Positions 48,903 through 57,592 of a stretch of 64,000 nt of DNA are shown piece by piece. Every line of letters begins with the position of its first letter. Position 1 is the stretch's first letter. Origin of the DNA: Micromonosporaceae bacterium KJ-029 (GTDB lineage Bacteria > Actinomycetota > Actinomycetes > Mycobacteriales > Micromonosporaceae); contig BIFP01000035.1 of NCBI GenBank assembly GCA_005402585.1, positions 462,288 to 526,287 of the forward strand, written 5' to 3'. The translations under genes were made by a program, and so were the position numbers. Below the pieces are notes generated by a model that was not told where the DNA came from, did no database searches, and saw only the letters and a program-made list of their open reading frames with translations.

Positions 48903-50312
48903 ATGCCCAATCTCGTCAGTGTCGAGGAATGCGAGCGGCTCACCGTTCGTGAGGTGCACGATCTCTATCGGCAGTACGTGAACGCGAGCCAGGTCAATCT
49001 GATGACGTCGTTCGGGTTCGGCCGGGAATTGGTGGAGAGCGCCGAGGGTGCCTACCTGACCTTACGTGACGGCCGGCGCGTCCTGGACCTCACTGGCGGG
49101 GTGGGGGTGCTCAACCACGGCCACAACCATCCACGGATCGTGGCGGCCCGGCAGCGGTTCGCCGAGCGCCGGCGGATGGAGGTGCACAAGACGTACTTTT
49201 CGCCCTACCTTGCGGTGCTCGGCCACAACCTGGCGCAGCTGCTGCCCGGCGACCTCTCCATGTCGTTCCTCCCCAACTCCGGCGCCGAGGCGGTGGAGGG
49301 CGCCGTGAAGCTCGCGTACAAGTACCACGGCGGTCGGCGTGGGACCATCCTGCGCGCGGACTGTGGTTTCCACGGAAAGCTGCTCGGTTCCGGCGGACTC
49401 ACCGGACAGCCGCACTTCAACTTTCCGACAATTCCGGGAATCGTCCCATTCACGTATGGGGATCTGGATTCGGTCCGGTCAGCTATCGAGCAGCATCCCG
49501 GCGATGTCTATGCCCTCATCGTCGAACCGTTCAGCGCCTCCACCATTCAGTGGTGCGATGAAGATTTCCTTCGTGGCGTACGCGAACTGTGCGACCGGCA
49601 CGACATCGTGCTCATATTCGATGAGATCTACACCGGCTGGGGCAAGACGGGCAGCCTCTTCTACTTCATGCGCTACCCCGATCTGATACCGGACGTGCTC
49701 ACCACGAGCAAATCCTTCGGCGGCGGCAAGTCGTCCATATCGGCCTTCGTGGCCCGCAAGCCGGTGTTCCGCCGGGCGTACGACAACCTCACCGACGCGC
49801 TGCTGCAGAGCACCAGCACCACCTACTACGGCATGGGCGAGGAGTGCGTCACCGCCATCGAGGCGATCAACATCGTGGTGGAGGACGACTACCCGGCGCG
49901 GGCACGCGCGCTGGAGCGCGTCCTCGAACCCGCCCTCAACCGGCTGGCCAAGGAACACCCGGAGGCGGTCGGCCGGGTGGCGGGTGCCGGGGCGCTCTGG
50001 GGCGTACACATCGACGGCGGACCGAAAATCCTCGACCTGGTGGCCCGGATCGCCCCGGCCGGCATGGCCCGCGACCCCCGGTTCAAGGCGAAGCTGGTGA
50101 CCTGCGCCGTCATCAACGCGCTCTACCGGGACCACGACATCTTCACCTACTACACGCTCAACGGCCTCAACCCGCTGATCATCGGCCCGTCGCTGGTCAC
50201 CGACCCGGCCGACGCGCAGCGCGCCGTCGACGCCCTCGCCGAGGTGCTCGGTCAGGGACTGACCCGACTGGTGAGCCGGTTCGTCGCGCAGAAGGTGGGG
50301 TCGCTGTGGTGA
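48903..50312 (+). CDS. Class III PLP aminotransferase
   Basis: 469 aa. Fold type I: VLDLTGGVGVLNHGHNHPRI (about 61-80), FLPNSGAEAVEGAVKLAYKY (about 120-139), Asp in IVLIFDEIYTGWGKTG (about 234-249) and the PLP lysine in VLTTSKSFGGGKSSISAF (about 262-279). The unusual GGGKSSIS context and the long first 45 residues separate it from ornithine or GABA aminotransferases. Starts the main rightward run of six genes in the cluster. In a sugar/polyprenyl pathway it could aminate a keto-sugar or a side chain. Confidence 0.85.
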   Translation: MPNLVSVEECERLTVREVHDLYRQYVNASQVNLMTSFGFGRELVESAEGAYLTLRDGRRVLDLTGGVGVLNHGHNHPRIVAARQRFAERRRMEVHKTYFSPYLAVLGHNLAQLLPGDLSMSFLPNSGAEAVEGAVKLAYKYHGGRRGTILRADCGFHGKLLGSGGLTGQPHFNFPTIPGIVPFTYGDLDSVRSAIEQHPGDVYALIVEPFSASTIQWCDEDFLRGVRELCDRHDIVLIFDEIYTGWGKTGSLFYFMRYPDLIPDVLTTSKSFGGGKSSISAFVARKPVFRRAYDNLTDALLQSTSTTYYGMGEECVTAIEAINIVVEDDYPARARALERVLEPALNRLAKEHPEAVGRVAGAGALWGVHIDGGPKILDLVARIAPAGMARDPRFKAKLVTCAVINALYRDHDIFTYYTLNGLNPLIIGPSLVTDPADAQRAVDALAEVLGQGLTRLVSRFVAQKVGSLW

Positions 50313-51325
50313 TCGCGATCACCGGTGCCGCCGGCATGCTCGGCTCCCGGCTCGCCGAACGCCTCACCGCCGACGGTCACCAGGTCCACGGCGTCGACCT
50401 ACGGGCCGAGACCACGGTCACCCACGTCGGGGACATCCGCGAGGCCGACCTGCTGGACCGGGCCTTCGCCGACGCCACCGTCGTGATCCACTGCGCGGCG
50501 GCGCTGCCCAGCTACCCGGCCGATCAGATCCGGTCGATCATCGTCGACGGGACGCGCAGCGTGTTCGACGCCGCGCGACGGGCCGGGGTGGCGCGAGTCC
50601 TGCACGTCTCCTCGACTGCCGTCTACGGGCTGCCCAAGCAGGTGCCCACGCCGGAGGAGCACCCACGCGCGCCGGTCGACACCTACAGCGCGGCCAAGGC
50701 CGCCGCCGAGGAGATCGCCGAACGGCACCGCGCCGACGGCCTGCCGGTGGCGGTGCTGCGCCCCAAGACCTTCCTCGGCCCCGGGCGGATGGGCCTGTTC
50801 GCGATGCTCTTCGAGTGGGCCGAGGAGGGCCGCAACTTTCCGGTCCTCGGGCGCGGCGACGTCCGGATCCAGATGTTCGCCGTGGACGACCTAGTCGACG
50901 CGGTGGTCACCGTCCTGCACGCCGACGACGATGTCGCCAACGACACGTACAACCTCGCCGCCGAGCGCTTCGGCACCCTCCGGGAGGACTTCCAGGCGGT
51001 CCTGGACGCCGCCGGCCACGGCCGACGGGTGGTCTCGCTACCCGCCCGGCCGGCGCTCGCCGCGCTCAGCCTGCTGGAACGCAGCCGCCTCTCGCCCGTC
51101 TACGGGCGACTGCTGCACAAGCTGATGGCCGACTCGTACGTCAGCATCGACAAGGCCCGGCACCGGCTGGGCTTCCACCCGAAGCTGTCCAACCAGGACG
51201 CCATCCTGCGTACCTACGAATGGTGGCGGGCCGAGCGACACCACGACCAGCCGGCCCGCGACGGTCGGACCAGCCGTGATCCCTGGCGGCAGGGCGTGCT
51301 GGCCGCCGCGAAGATCTTCTTCTGA
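50309..51325 (+). CDS. NAD-dependent epimerase/dehydratase (extended SDR)
   Basis: 338 aa from GTG 50309, GTGA overlap with the aminotransferase; GTG 50306 also possible. IAITGAAGMLGSRLAERL is the Rossmann GxxGxxG, HVGDIREADLLDRAF holds the NAD Asp region, VLHVSSTAVYG and the catalytic TYSAAKAAAEE (YxxxK, about 128-132) follow. Extended SDRs of this type epimerise, reduce or dehydrate nucleotide sugars; in a polyprenyl-phosphoribose pathway an SDR of the DprE2 kind acts at C2. Substrate not determined. Confidence 0.85.
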   Translation: MIAITGAAGMLGSRLAERLTADGHQVHGVDLRAETTVTHVGDIREADLLDRAFADATVVIHCAAALPSYPADQIRSIIVDGTRSVFDAARRAGVARVLHVSSTAVYGLPKQVPTPEEHPRAPVDTYSAAKAAAEEIAERHRADGLPVAVLRPKTFLGPGRMGLFAMLFEWAEEGRNFPVLGRGDVRIQMFAVDDLVDAVVTVLHADDDVANDTYNLAAERFGTLREDFQAVLDAAGHGRRVVSLPARPALAALSLLERSRLSPVYGRLLHKLMADSYVSIDKARHRLGFHPKLSNQDAILRTYEWWRAERHHDQPARDGRTSRDPWRQGVLAAAKIFF

Positions 51326-51332
51326 GGCCCCG

Positions 51333-52301
51333 ATGACCGCTGCCGAGACGGTGGTGGAGCCGGTCTCCCCGGTCGCCCCCAAACGCGTCGCGCGTCTGCC
51401 CCTGCTGCCGCGCCACCTGCTCGTGCTCGCCCGGCCGGGCCATGTCGTCAAGAACCTGTTCGCCGTTCCGCTGGCCCTGGTGGACACCCCGGTCTGGACC
51501 GCCGCCGCGCTGTGGCGGTGCGCCTGGGCGGTGGCCGCGTTCACGCTCGCCTCCTCGGTGATCTACGTCGTCAACGACATCGCCGACCGCCACCTGGACC
51601 GGGCACATCCGCAGAAGCAGCACCGGCCGATCGCCGCCGGGCACATCCCGGTCCCGGTGGCCTGGGCGTACGCGGGCCTGCTCGCCGCCCTGCTGGTCGC
51701 ACTCACCGTCAACGCTCCGCCGATGACCTGGTGGCCGCTGGTCGCCTACCTGTTCCTCAGCACCGCCTACAGCAGGTGGCTCAAGCATCTGCCGCTGCTG
51801 GACGTCTGCGTGGTCTCCACCGGCTTCGTCCTGCGCGTCATGCAGGGCTACGCCGCGACCGAGACGGCACCCGCCAGCCTGCTGCTGACCGCGGTGTTCA
51901 GCGGCTGCCTGGTGCTCATCCTCGGCAAACGCCGACACGAACTGGCTGCCCTGGGCACCCCGCACCGGCCCGCCCTGCACGGATACAACCTGCTGCTCGC
52001 CGACCACCTGCTCGGCCTCACCACCACCCTGGCCGGCACCACCTTCCTGCTGTACCTGCACATTGACGCGCCGATCGACGCCTACCCGCCCATCGTCCTG
52101 GTGCTCGTCGTACCGCTTGGGCTGCTGGCCGCGTTCCGGTACCTCCAGGCGGTCCTGGTGCTGCGCACCGGCGGCGACCCGATCCGGATCCTGCTGCGCG
52201 ATCGGACGATCGTCGGATGCGCCGTCCTGGTCGGCCTCGTCCTCGCCGCAGCACAGATCAACGCCCGCTATCCACACCTGCTGACCTGGACGGAGAGATG
52301 A
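51333..52301 (+). CDS. UbiA-family prenyltransferase, polyprenyl-phosphate phosphoribosyltransferase-like
   Basis: 322 aa from ATG 51333. Eight to nine membrane helices. LARPGHVVKNLFAVPLAL near 33 and VVNDIADRHLDRAHPQKQHR-PIAAG near 78-102 (first Asp-rich motif, N-D-x3-D-x2-D) are the pattern of decaprenyl-phosphate 5-phosphoribosyltransferase (Rv3806c) within UbiA; the second motif is in YSRWLKHLPLLDV. The enzyme would join a polyprenyl phosphate with PRPP to make a lipid-linked ribose donor. UbiA enzymes that prenylate aromatics share the fold, so an aromatic acceptor is the alternative. Confidence 0.82.
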   Translation: MTAAETVVEPVSPVAPKRVARLPLLPRHLLVLARPGHVVKNLFAVPLALVDTPVWTAAALWRCAWAVAAFTLASSVIYVVNDIADRHLDRAHPQKQHRPIAAGHIPVPVAWAYAGLLAALLVALTVNAPPMTWWPLVAYLFLSTAYSRWLKHLPLLDVCVVSTGFVLRVMQGYAATETAPASLLLTAVFSGCLVLILGKRRHELAALGTPHRPALHGYNLLLADHLLGLTTTLAGTTFLLYLHIDAPIDAYPPIVLVLVVPLGLLAAFRYLQAVLVLRTGGDPIRILLRDRTIVGCAVLVGLVLAAAQINARYPHLLTWTER

Positions 52302-53311
52302 ACCATCCCCTGGTGTCGGTCATCGTGCCGAACTATAACTACGCCCGCGCGCTGCACCTGTGCCTCGACTCCCTGCGGGCGCAGACGTACCCGCAGCTGG
52401 AGATCATCGTGGTGGACGACTGCAGCACCGACGACTCGGTCGCGGTCGCCGAGGCCCACGGCGCGCGGGTCGTGCGTACGCCGAGCAACAGCGGCCCGGC
52501 CGCGGCCCGCAACCTCGGCGCGGAGGTCGCGGCCGGCGAGATCCTGTTCTTCATCGATTCCGACGTGGCGGCCCGCCCCGACGCGGTCGCCAACGCGGTC
52601 GACCTGCTCACCGACGACCCGACGATCGGGGCCGTCTGCGGCAACTACGACCCGGTGCCGCTGATCCGGGACAGCCTGCTGGAGGAGTACCGCTGCCTCC
52701 AGCAGTCCTACTGGCTGATCGCCGACGAGGGCCGGATCAGCACGCTCTACACCGCGCTGCTGGCCATCCCGGCCCGGGTGTTCCACGAGATCGGTCCCTT
52801 CAACCCCCGGCTGCGGGAGACCGAGAACGCCGACTACGGCCTACGGCTCGCGGAGCGCTACGCGATCCTGCTCTCCCCGAGGGTGCGCGGCGTGCACGAC
52901 CACGACCACGAACTCGGGGTCCTGGTCCGCAAGGTGTTCACCCGCACGGCGCTGCACATCCCGATGTACGCCCGCAAACCGGAGTTCCCCGGCGGACTGC
53001 GCAGCGGTCCACGCGCCTGGGTCAGCGTCGCCGCCCCGCTGGCCGTGCTCGCCCTCGTGCTGCCACTGCTGCTCGGCCCGGCGTACCTGCTGGTGCCGCT
53101 GGCCGCGTTCGCCGCCTTCGTCGCCGGTGACCTGCCGATGTACCGGTTCGTCCGGGCCGAACGCGGCTGGCTGTTTCTGGTCTACTTCGTCGCGATGCAC
53201 TTCTTCCTGAACCTGGTCATCGCGGTCGCCGCAGCCTCCGGCGTGATCGCCTGGCTGGCCTCCCGCCGCTTCCGCCGGCTCTACGACCGTCCGGAGGTCG
53301 CCACCTCATGA
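52298..53311 (+). CDS. Family 2 glycosyltransferase (copy 3)
   Basis: 337 aa from ATG 52298, ATGA overlap with the UbiA gene. LVSVIVPNYNYARALHLCLD, IIVVDDCSTDDS, LFFIDSDVAARPDAVA and RETENADYGLRLAERY match copy 4 closely. C-terminal membrane helices at about 240-320. Stop overlaps copy 4 by ATGA. Likely paired activity with copy 4, adding two sugars or acting as a two-protein unit. Confidence 0.87.
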   Translation: MNHPLVSVIVPNYNYARALHLCLDSLRAQTYPQLEIIVVDDCSTDDSVAVAEAHGARVVRTPSNSGPAAARNLGAEVAAGEILFFIDSDVAARPDAVANAVDLLTDDPTIGAVCGNYDPVPLIRDSLLEEYRCLQQSYWLIADEGRISTLYTALLAIPARVFHEIGPFNPRLRETENADYGLRLAERYAILLSPRVRGVHDHDHELGVLVRKVFTRTALHIPMYARKPEFPGGLRSGPRAWVSVAAPLAVLALVLPLLLGPAYLLVPLAAFAAFVAGDLPMYRFVRAERGWLFLVYFVAMHFFLNLVIAVAAASGVIAWLASRRFRRLYDRPEVATS

Positions 53312-54345
53312 ACGCGCTTCCGCTGGTCTCGGTGATCGTGCCCAACTACAACTACGCCGAGTCCCTGGATCTGTGTCTGCGGTCCATCCTCGACCAGACC
53401 TACCCGAACATCGAGCTGCTGATGGTCGACGACTGCAGCACGGACCAGTCCGTCGCGGTGGCCGACGCCCTCGGTGTCCGCGTGGTCAGCACCGGGACGA
53501 ACGGCGGCTGCGGCACCGCCCGCAACGTCGGCGCCGCGCACACCCACGGCGAGCTGATCTGCTACGTCGACTCCGACCTGGCGCTGGCACCGGACGCGAT
53601 CGCCAACGCGGTGCGGCTCCTTCAGGAGGCTCCCGCCGTCGGTGCGGTCTGCGGCATCCAGGACGCCGAGCCGTTGCTCCACGACACCGTGGTCTCCCGC
53701 TACCGTGGCCTGCAGTACCACTACTGGTCGATCAGCTCGGAAGGTGACGTGTCGTTCCTCTTCCCCGCCGTGTGCATGATCCGCCGAGCCGTGTACGACG
53801 AGATCGGGCCGTTCAACCCGGCTCTGCGGCAGACCGAGGAGGTCGACTACGGCTACCGGCTGACCCGGCGGTACCGGATGCTGCTCACCTCCGCGGTACG
53901 CGGGCGGCACGACCACGACCACGAGCTACGCGGACTGCTACGCAAGCTGTTCCACCGGGGACGGCTGCGAATTCCCCTGTACGCGCGGGCCCGGCGCTTC
54001 GGCAAGGGCTTCGAGACCGCCTCCCGCGCCTGGGGCAGCCTCGCCGCGTTCCTCACCCTGCCGGCGCTGGCGGTGCCGGTCCTGGTGGGACCCGGGGCGG
54101 CAGTCCTGCCGGCCGCGTTGCTCGCCGCCTCACTGGCCTGCGACGCCGGGATGTACCGCTTCGTCCTGCGGCGCCACGGGCTGCTGTTCCTGTGCGGCTT
54201 CGCTGGACTTCATTTCCTGGTCAACGTGACGATCACGGCCGGGGTGGCGACCGGCGCGGCGCAGTGGCTGCTGTCCCGGCCCTTCCGGCAGCTCTACGAC
54301 GCCTCGTTCCCGATCGACGGCGCGCCCAGGTGGGAATCAGCGTGA
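53308..54345 (+). CDS. Family 2 glycosyltransferase (copy 4)
   Basis: 345 aa from ATG 53308, ATGA overlap with copy 3. LVSVIVPNYNYAESLDLCLR, LMVDDCSTDQSVAVADALG, CYVDSDLALAPDAIAN and RQTEEVDYGYRLTRRYR. C-terminal helices at about 240-320 as in copy 3. The first 150 residues of copies 3 and 4 align nearly without gaps, so they are tandem duplicates. Stop overlaps the EEP gene as GTGA. Confidence 0.87.
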   Translation: MNALPLVSVIVPNYNYAESLDLCLRSILDQTYPNIELLMVDDCSTDQSVAVADALGVRVVSTGTNGGCGTARNVGAAHTHGELICYVDSDLALAPDAIANAVRLLQEAPAVGAVCGIQDAEPLLHDTVVSRYRGLQYHYWSISSEGDVSFLFPAVCMIRRAVYDEIGPFNPALRQTEEVDYGYRLTRRYRMLLTSAVRGRHDHDHELRGLLRKLFHRGRLRIPLYARARRFGKGFETASRAWGSLAAFLTLPALAVPVLVGPGAAVLPAALLAASLACDAGMYRFVLRRHGLLFLCGFAGLHFLVNVTITAGVATGAAQWLLSRPFRQLYDASFPIDGAPRWESA

Positions 54346-55451
54346 CGACAGCCGCCCCGACGGCCGACACCGCCGCCGACCAGACGTCGCCCGCCCGCCC
54401 GGCTCGGAGGCGCTGGCCGGCGGCGGTCCTGGTCGGCGTCGCGGCGCTCTGGCTCGCGTTCGTCGCCGCGCACCTGGTGCTCAGCGGACGCTGGTGGCTC
54501 TGGCTCGCGGTCGACACCGTGCCACCGCCGGCCTTCCTCCTCGTGCCCCTGGCGCTGCTCGGCGGTGCGGCGGTGAGCCGGCGCCGCCGCACCGTGGCGC
54601 TGCTCGCCGCCGTCGGGCTACTACTCGGCGCGGGACTGAGCGGCATGAACATCCGTTGGTGGCAGGGCGGCGACGGCGCGCCCCCGGTCGACGCGCTGCG
54701 GGTGTTCTCCTGGAACACCGGCTACTGGGACGAGGGCGGCGAGACCGAGGCGCTGTACCGGGTGTTGCGGGACGCCGACGCCGACGTCTACCTGTTGCAG
54801 GAGTACTGGTACGAGCGGGGTCGGCCGACGGAGGCCAACCTCGACCGGCTGCGCGCCGAGTTCCCCGGGTTCCAGGTGGTGGTCGTCGGTGAGCTGGTCA
54901 CCGTCTCCCGCGTGCCGGTGCTGCGGCAGGTGCCGTTGGAGCCGGTCGACCTGCCGCCGGCGGTCGCCGAGGCCGGCGACGAGTGGCGCTACAAGACCCT
55001 GCGTACCGACCTGGACCTGGGCGGTGGGCAGGTGCTGTCGGCGTACAACCTGCATCTGCCGGTACAGCTCTCGCCCGAGCACGGCCTGCTCGACGGCGAC
55101 TTCTATCGGATCATGCGCGCGCAGCATGCCCAGCGGGAGCCGCAGTGGCGGGCGCTGGCCCGCGATGTCCGCGCCAATCCGCACCCGGTGCTGCTCGCCG
55201 GTGACCTGAACACCACACCGGCAATGGGTGACCTGCGCAAGCTGCCCGACGGCCTGCGCGACGCGAGTTATGCCATGCCGTCGCCGTACCCGGCGAGTTG
55301 GGCGCACCGCCCCGGCTGGCCGCCCTGGTGGCGGCTCGACTGGGCGTTCGTCTCGCCGCAGGTGCGGGTGCACTCCTACCACTTCGGAGACGGGCGTGGC
55401 GCCTCCGACCATCGGCCGCAGGAACTGTTGGTGTCGCTGCGCGACCCATGA
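54342..55451 (+). CDS. Membrane-anchored endonuclease/exonuclease/phosphatase (EEP) domain protein
   Basis: 369 aa from GTG 54342, GTGA overlap. Three N-terminal membrane helices (about 28-100) precede an EEP domain at about 118-365: LRVFSWNTGYWDEGG, VYLLQEYWYERG (metal Glu), LSAYNLHLPVQLS, PVLLAGDLNTTP (catalytic Asp-x-Asn) and the end GASDHRPQELLVSL (His of the Asp-His pair). The external domain would remove a phosphate, for example from a lipid-linked sugar phosphate, which is the step needed after a UbiA-type phosphoribosyltransferase. Last gene of the run. Confidence 0.82.
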   Translation: MTTAAPTADTAADQTSPARPARRRWPAAVLVGVAALWLAFVAAHLVLSGRWWLWLAVDTVPPPAFLLVPLALLGGAAVSRRRRTVALLAAVGLLLGAGLSGMNIRWWQGGDGAPPVDALRVFSWNTGYWDEGGETEALYRVLRDADADVYLLQEYWYERGRPTEANLDRLRAEFPGFQVVVVGELVTVSRVPVLRQVPLEPVDLPPAVAEAGDEWRYKTLRTDLDLGGGQVLSAYNLHLPVQLSPEHGLLDGDFYRIMRAQHAQREPQWRALARDVRANPHPVLLAGDLNTTPAMGDLRKLPDGLRDASYAMPSPYPASWAHRPGWPPWWRLDWAFVSPQVRVHSYHFGDGRGASDHRPQELLVSLRDP

Positions 55452-55501
55452 CACCGCGCTGCGGGCTGGCGTACGGCGACTGCCCGCCGGTTGCGCTGTT
55501 C

Positions 55502-56020
55502 TCAGTCCGCCGTCAGGGGAACCGGCTGTCCCTGCCGCGCTTCGAGGACAACCCGCTGGCCCAGCGGTTGAGCCAGATTCAGATTGGCGGCCCGTGGGTA
55601 GCCCACAAGCGGGCACACCTCGTTGGTGGCGAGCGGCTGCGCGATGACGATGACGACGACCGCGTTGGCCGATTCGACGGCCTCGGCATGGTAGTCGGCG
55701 CCGCAGGGCTCGGTTGCCGGTCCGCGAGTGCCAGTGAAGGTGACAGCCAGCCGGGTGTCAGCCCTGGCGCCGGTCGCTGATTCGATGGAGATGCCGGGTG
55801 GTGAGTTCCATGCCGGCGGAGTCACGCTGACGGTGGCTGAACCACCAGCGTTGGCGACCGCCTGGTCATAGCGGGCCAGGGCCTCGCCCGCCTGCTGGCG
55901 CATCTCGCTCAAGCTTTCCCCTTGGGGTAGGGCACCTTCGTACGGGTTGTTCACCTCCGAGCTGCAACCAGCGAGCAGGGCCACCGCCGCGGCCCAGAGC
56001 AGCCACCGCCGTCGAGCCAT
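55502..56020 (-). CDS. Putative lipoprotein of unknown function
   Basis: 172 aa. Lipoprotein signal MARRRWLLWAAAVALLAGCS with lipobox LLAGC (Cys19). The mature part (about 150 aa) has two further Cys (PCGADY; EVCPLVG) and a beta-rich, Ala/Val-rich composition resembling small LppX/DUF-type lipoproteins of actinobacteria. No recognised domain. It is convergent with the EEP gene after 50 bp and probably unrelated to the cluster. Confidence 0.7.
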   Translation of the reverse strand: MARRRWLLWAAAVALLAGCSSEVNNPYEGALPQGESLSEMRQQAGEALARYDQAVANAGGSATVSVTPPAWNSPPGISIESATGARADTRLAVTFTGTRGPATEPCGADYHAEAVESANAVVVIVIAQPLATNEVCPLVGYPRAANLNLAQPLGQRVVLEARQGQPVPLTAD

Positions 56021-56146
56021 TGCCAGCTACCTCCGGTGTTCGTGTCGAAGGTCGTTCGCCTGTGAAACACGTCGGGCGACTCCGTGGAATCGGCCCGGGG
56101 GTGAGCCGCCGGTCGTCACCAGAGACGAATGGTCACCAAGGGTATC

Positions 56147-56176
56147 GACGGCGGGCTGGACGTCCAGCCCGCCGTC
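56147..56176. repeat. 30-nt perfect palindrome
   Basis: GACGGCGGGCTGGAC followed by its exact complement, between a leftward lipoprotein gene and a rightward small membrane protein gene. As RNA it would fold into a strong hairpin. No upstream gene reads into it on either strand, so it may be an old terminator, an operator or a transposon-derived element. Confidence 0.6.
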
Positions 56177-56228
56177 AAGCATCTCAGGCGGACCACGCAG
56201 AGCACGACCATTGTGAGAGCCTGTCGCG

Positions 56229-56507
56229 ATGTCGCGTGGCCGCCTGGCGCTGACCGCCGGGGTTCTCCTGCTCGTCGCCTCCTGCATGTTGCCGTGCCTG
56301 CCGTTCCTGGAGCTGTCCGGGATCTCGATGCCTTACCAGGACCCGACCCCCGAGATGCTCGAGAAGCAGGCCACCGACATCGCTGCAGCCGAGCACAGAC
56401 TCGCCGTCCACGCAGCCATCTCCGGAGCACTCGCCCTGATCGGCCTGGCAGCCTTCTTCTACGCCTGGAAGTACAGACGGTCCCGCAAGGCCGACCACGA
56501 AGTCTAG
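56229..56507 (+). CDS. Small membrane protein of unknown function
   Basis: 92 aa from ATG 56229. N-terminal hydrophobic segment (LALTAGVLLLVASCMLPCLP, about 6-25), a polar loop, and a second helix (HAAISGALALIGLAAFFYAW, about 61-80) followed by a KYRRSRKADHEV tail. Two membrane helices with both ends inside are likely. No family recognised. Its stop lies 40 bp from the stop of the convergent regulator. Confidence 0.55.
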   Translation: MSRGRLALTAGVLLLVASCMLPCLPFLELSGISMPYQDPTPEMLEKQATDIAAAEHRLAVHAAISGALALIGLAAFFYAWKYRRSRKADHEV

Positions 56508-56547
56508 GGGCCCGTGGAGCGGTCAAGAGATCGACCGATGCGAGTCG

Positions 56548-57390
56548 TTAGCGAAGCGGCTGTGTGCCGATGACGGAAAGCAGCTGCAATTTTTCGTAGC
56601 TCTCGCTGCCGGGAATGGCGGTGTAGACGAGAAGCGAATGGGCCTGGTCCGGGTCGACCAGCCTCTGGCAGGTCAGCTCCAGGGCGCCGAGCTCGGGGTG
56701 GATGAAGTACTTCACCTCGTTGGGGCGAATGCCGACCTCGTGGTCGTTCCACACCTGCCGGAACTCCTCGCTTTGCGCGAGAAGCAGGTCGGCGAGGTGC
56801 GCCGCGCGGGAGCCAGGACCCCGCAGCGTGGCCACCTCGCGCAGGCCCGAGACGAACATGCGGGTGAGGAACGGGTGGTCGTCGGGGGCGTAGAGCTGTC
56901 GTGTGGCGGGGTCGGTGAACCATCGGTAGCCGATGCTGCGGGCCGGGCCGCTGTAGCTGGTCGTGTCGCCGGTGAGCGCGACGCCGAGCGCGGTCTGACG
57001 CAGGGTCTCGCCGAGTTCGGTGACGACCTCTGCGGGAGTGTCGTGCAGGCGGTCGAGGATGCGCAGCAGGCCGGGGCTGATGTGCGTGCTGACCGGGCCG
57101 TGCGTGGGTGGGTTGTGTCCGGCAAGCCGGAAGAGGTGGTCGCGCTCGTCGAGGGAGAGGTGGAGTCCTTGCGCGATGGAGGCGATCATCTGCTCGGATG
57201 GCTGAGGTCCGCGCTCCCGTTCGAGCCGAGAGTAGTAGTCGGTCGACATGTGACAGAGCGCGGCCACCTCCTCCCGTCGGAGCCCGCGTGTCCTGCGGCG
57301 TTGTCCGAGCGGGAGGCCGACGTCCGTGGGTTGCAGCGACTCCCGGCGGCGCCGGAGGAACTCCGCCAACCCGGTCCGGTCGATCACCAT
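56548..57390 (-). CDS. XRE-family regulator with MmyB-like ligand domain
   Basis: 280 aa from ATG 57390. HTH at about 10-75 (LGQRRRTRGLRREEVAALCH; MSTDYYSRLERERGPQPSEQ), then an MmyB-like C-terminal domain (about 100-265; DDHPFLTRMFVSGLREVATL, ELTCQRLVDPDQAHSLLVYT) that in relatives binds fatty acids or other small ligands. Divergent from an SDR gene; the gap has two matched operator-like sites. Such pairs are common in actinobacteria, the regulator normally repressing or activating the SDR gene. Confidence 0.88.
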   Translation of the reverse strand: MVIDRTGLAEFLRRRRESLQPTDVGLPLGQRRRTRGLRREEVAALCHMSTDYYSRLERERGPQPSEQMIASIAQGLHLSLDERDHLFRLAGHNPPTHGPVSTHISPGLLRILDRLHDTPAEVVTELGETLRQTALGVALTGDTTSYSGPARSIGYRWFTDPATRQLYAPDDHPFLTRMFVSGLREVATLRGPGSRAAHLADLLLAQSEEFRQVWNDHEVGIRPNEVKYFIHPELGALELTCQRLVDPDQAHSLLVYTAIPGSESYEKLQLLSVIGTQPLR

Positions 57391-57439
57391 ACGTGCCTCC
57401 TTCGGTGCTGTTTCGTTTCTACCGTCCAGGCCTCTCCGC

Positions 57440-57450
57440 ATCCACGGATC
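57440..57450. promoter_or_regulatory. Operator-like site ATCCACGGATC (site 1)
   Basis: 11-bp near-palindrome 50 bp before the regulator start. The same 11 bases occur as reverse complement in site 2 (57519-57530). Confidence 0.55.
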
Positions 57451-57518
57451 GCCGATCCCCCCTTTTCGACGCCGGACGGCGCGGGTCCAGCCGGAACCTG
57501 GGCTTCCTGATCCGTGGA

Positions 57519-57530
57519 TCGAGCGGCCCT
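57519..57530. promoter_or_regulatory. Operator-like site GATCCGTGGATC (site 2)
   Basis: Near-palindrome 62 bp before the SDR start, reverse complement of site 1 over 11 bp; the two sites are about 79 bp apart and face each other, one at each divergent promoter. Confidence 0.55.
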
Positions 57531-57592
57531 GAATAACGCCGGCTGTCTTCGCCGACGGTGGAGGCAACGACACAACTTCCAGGAGTGCGAAC

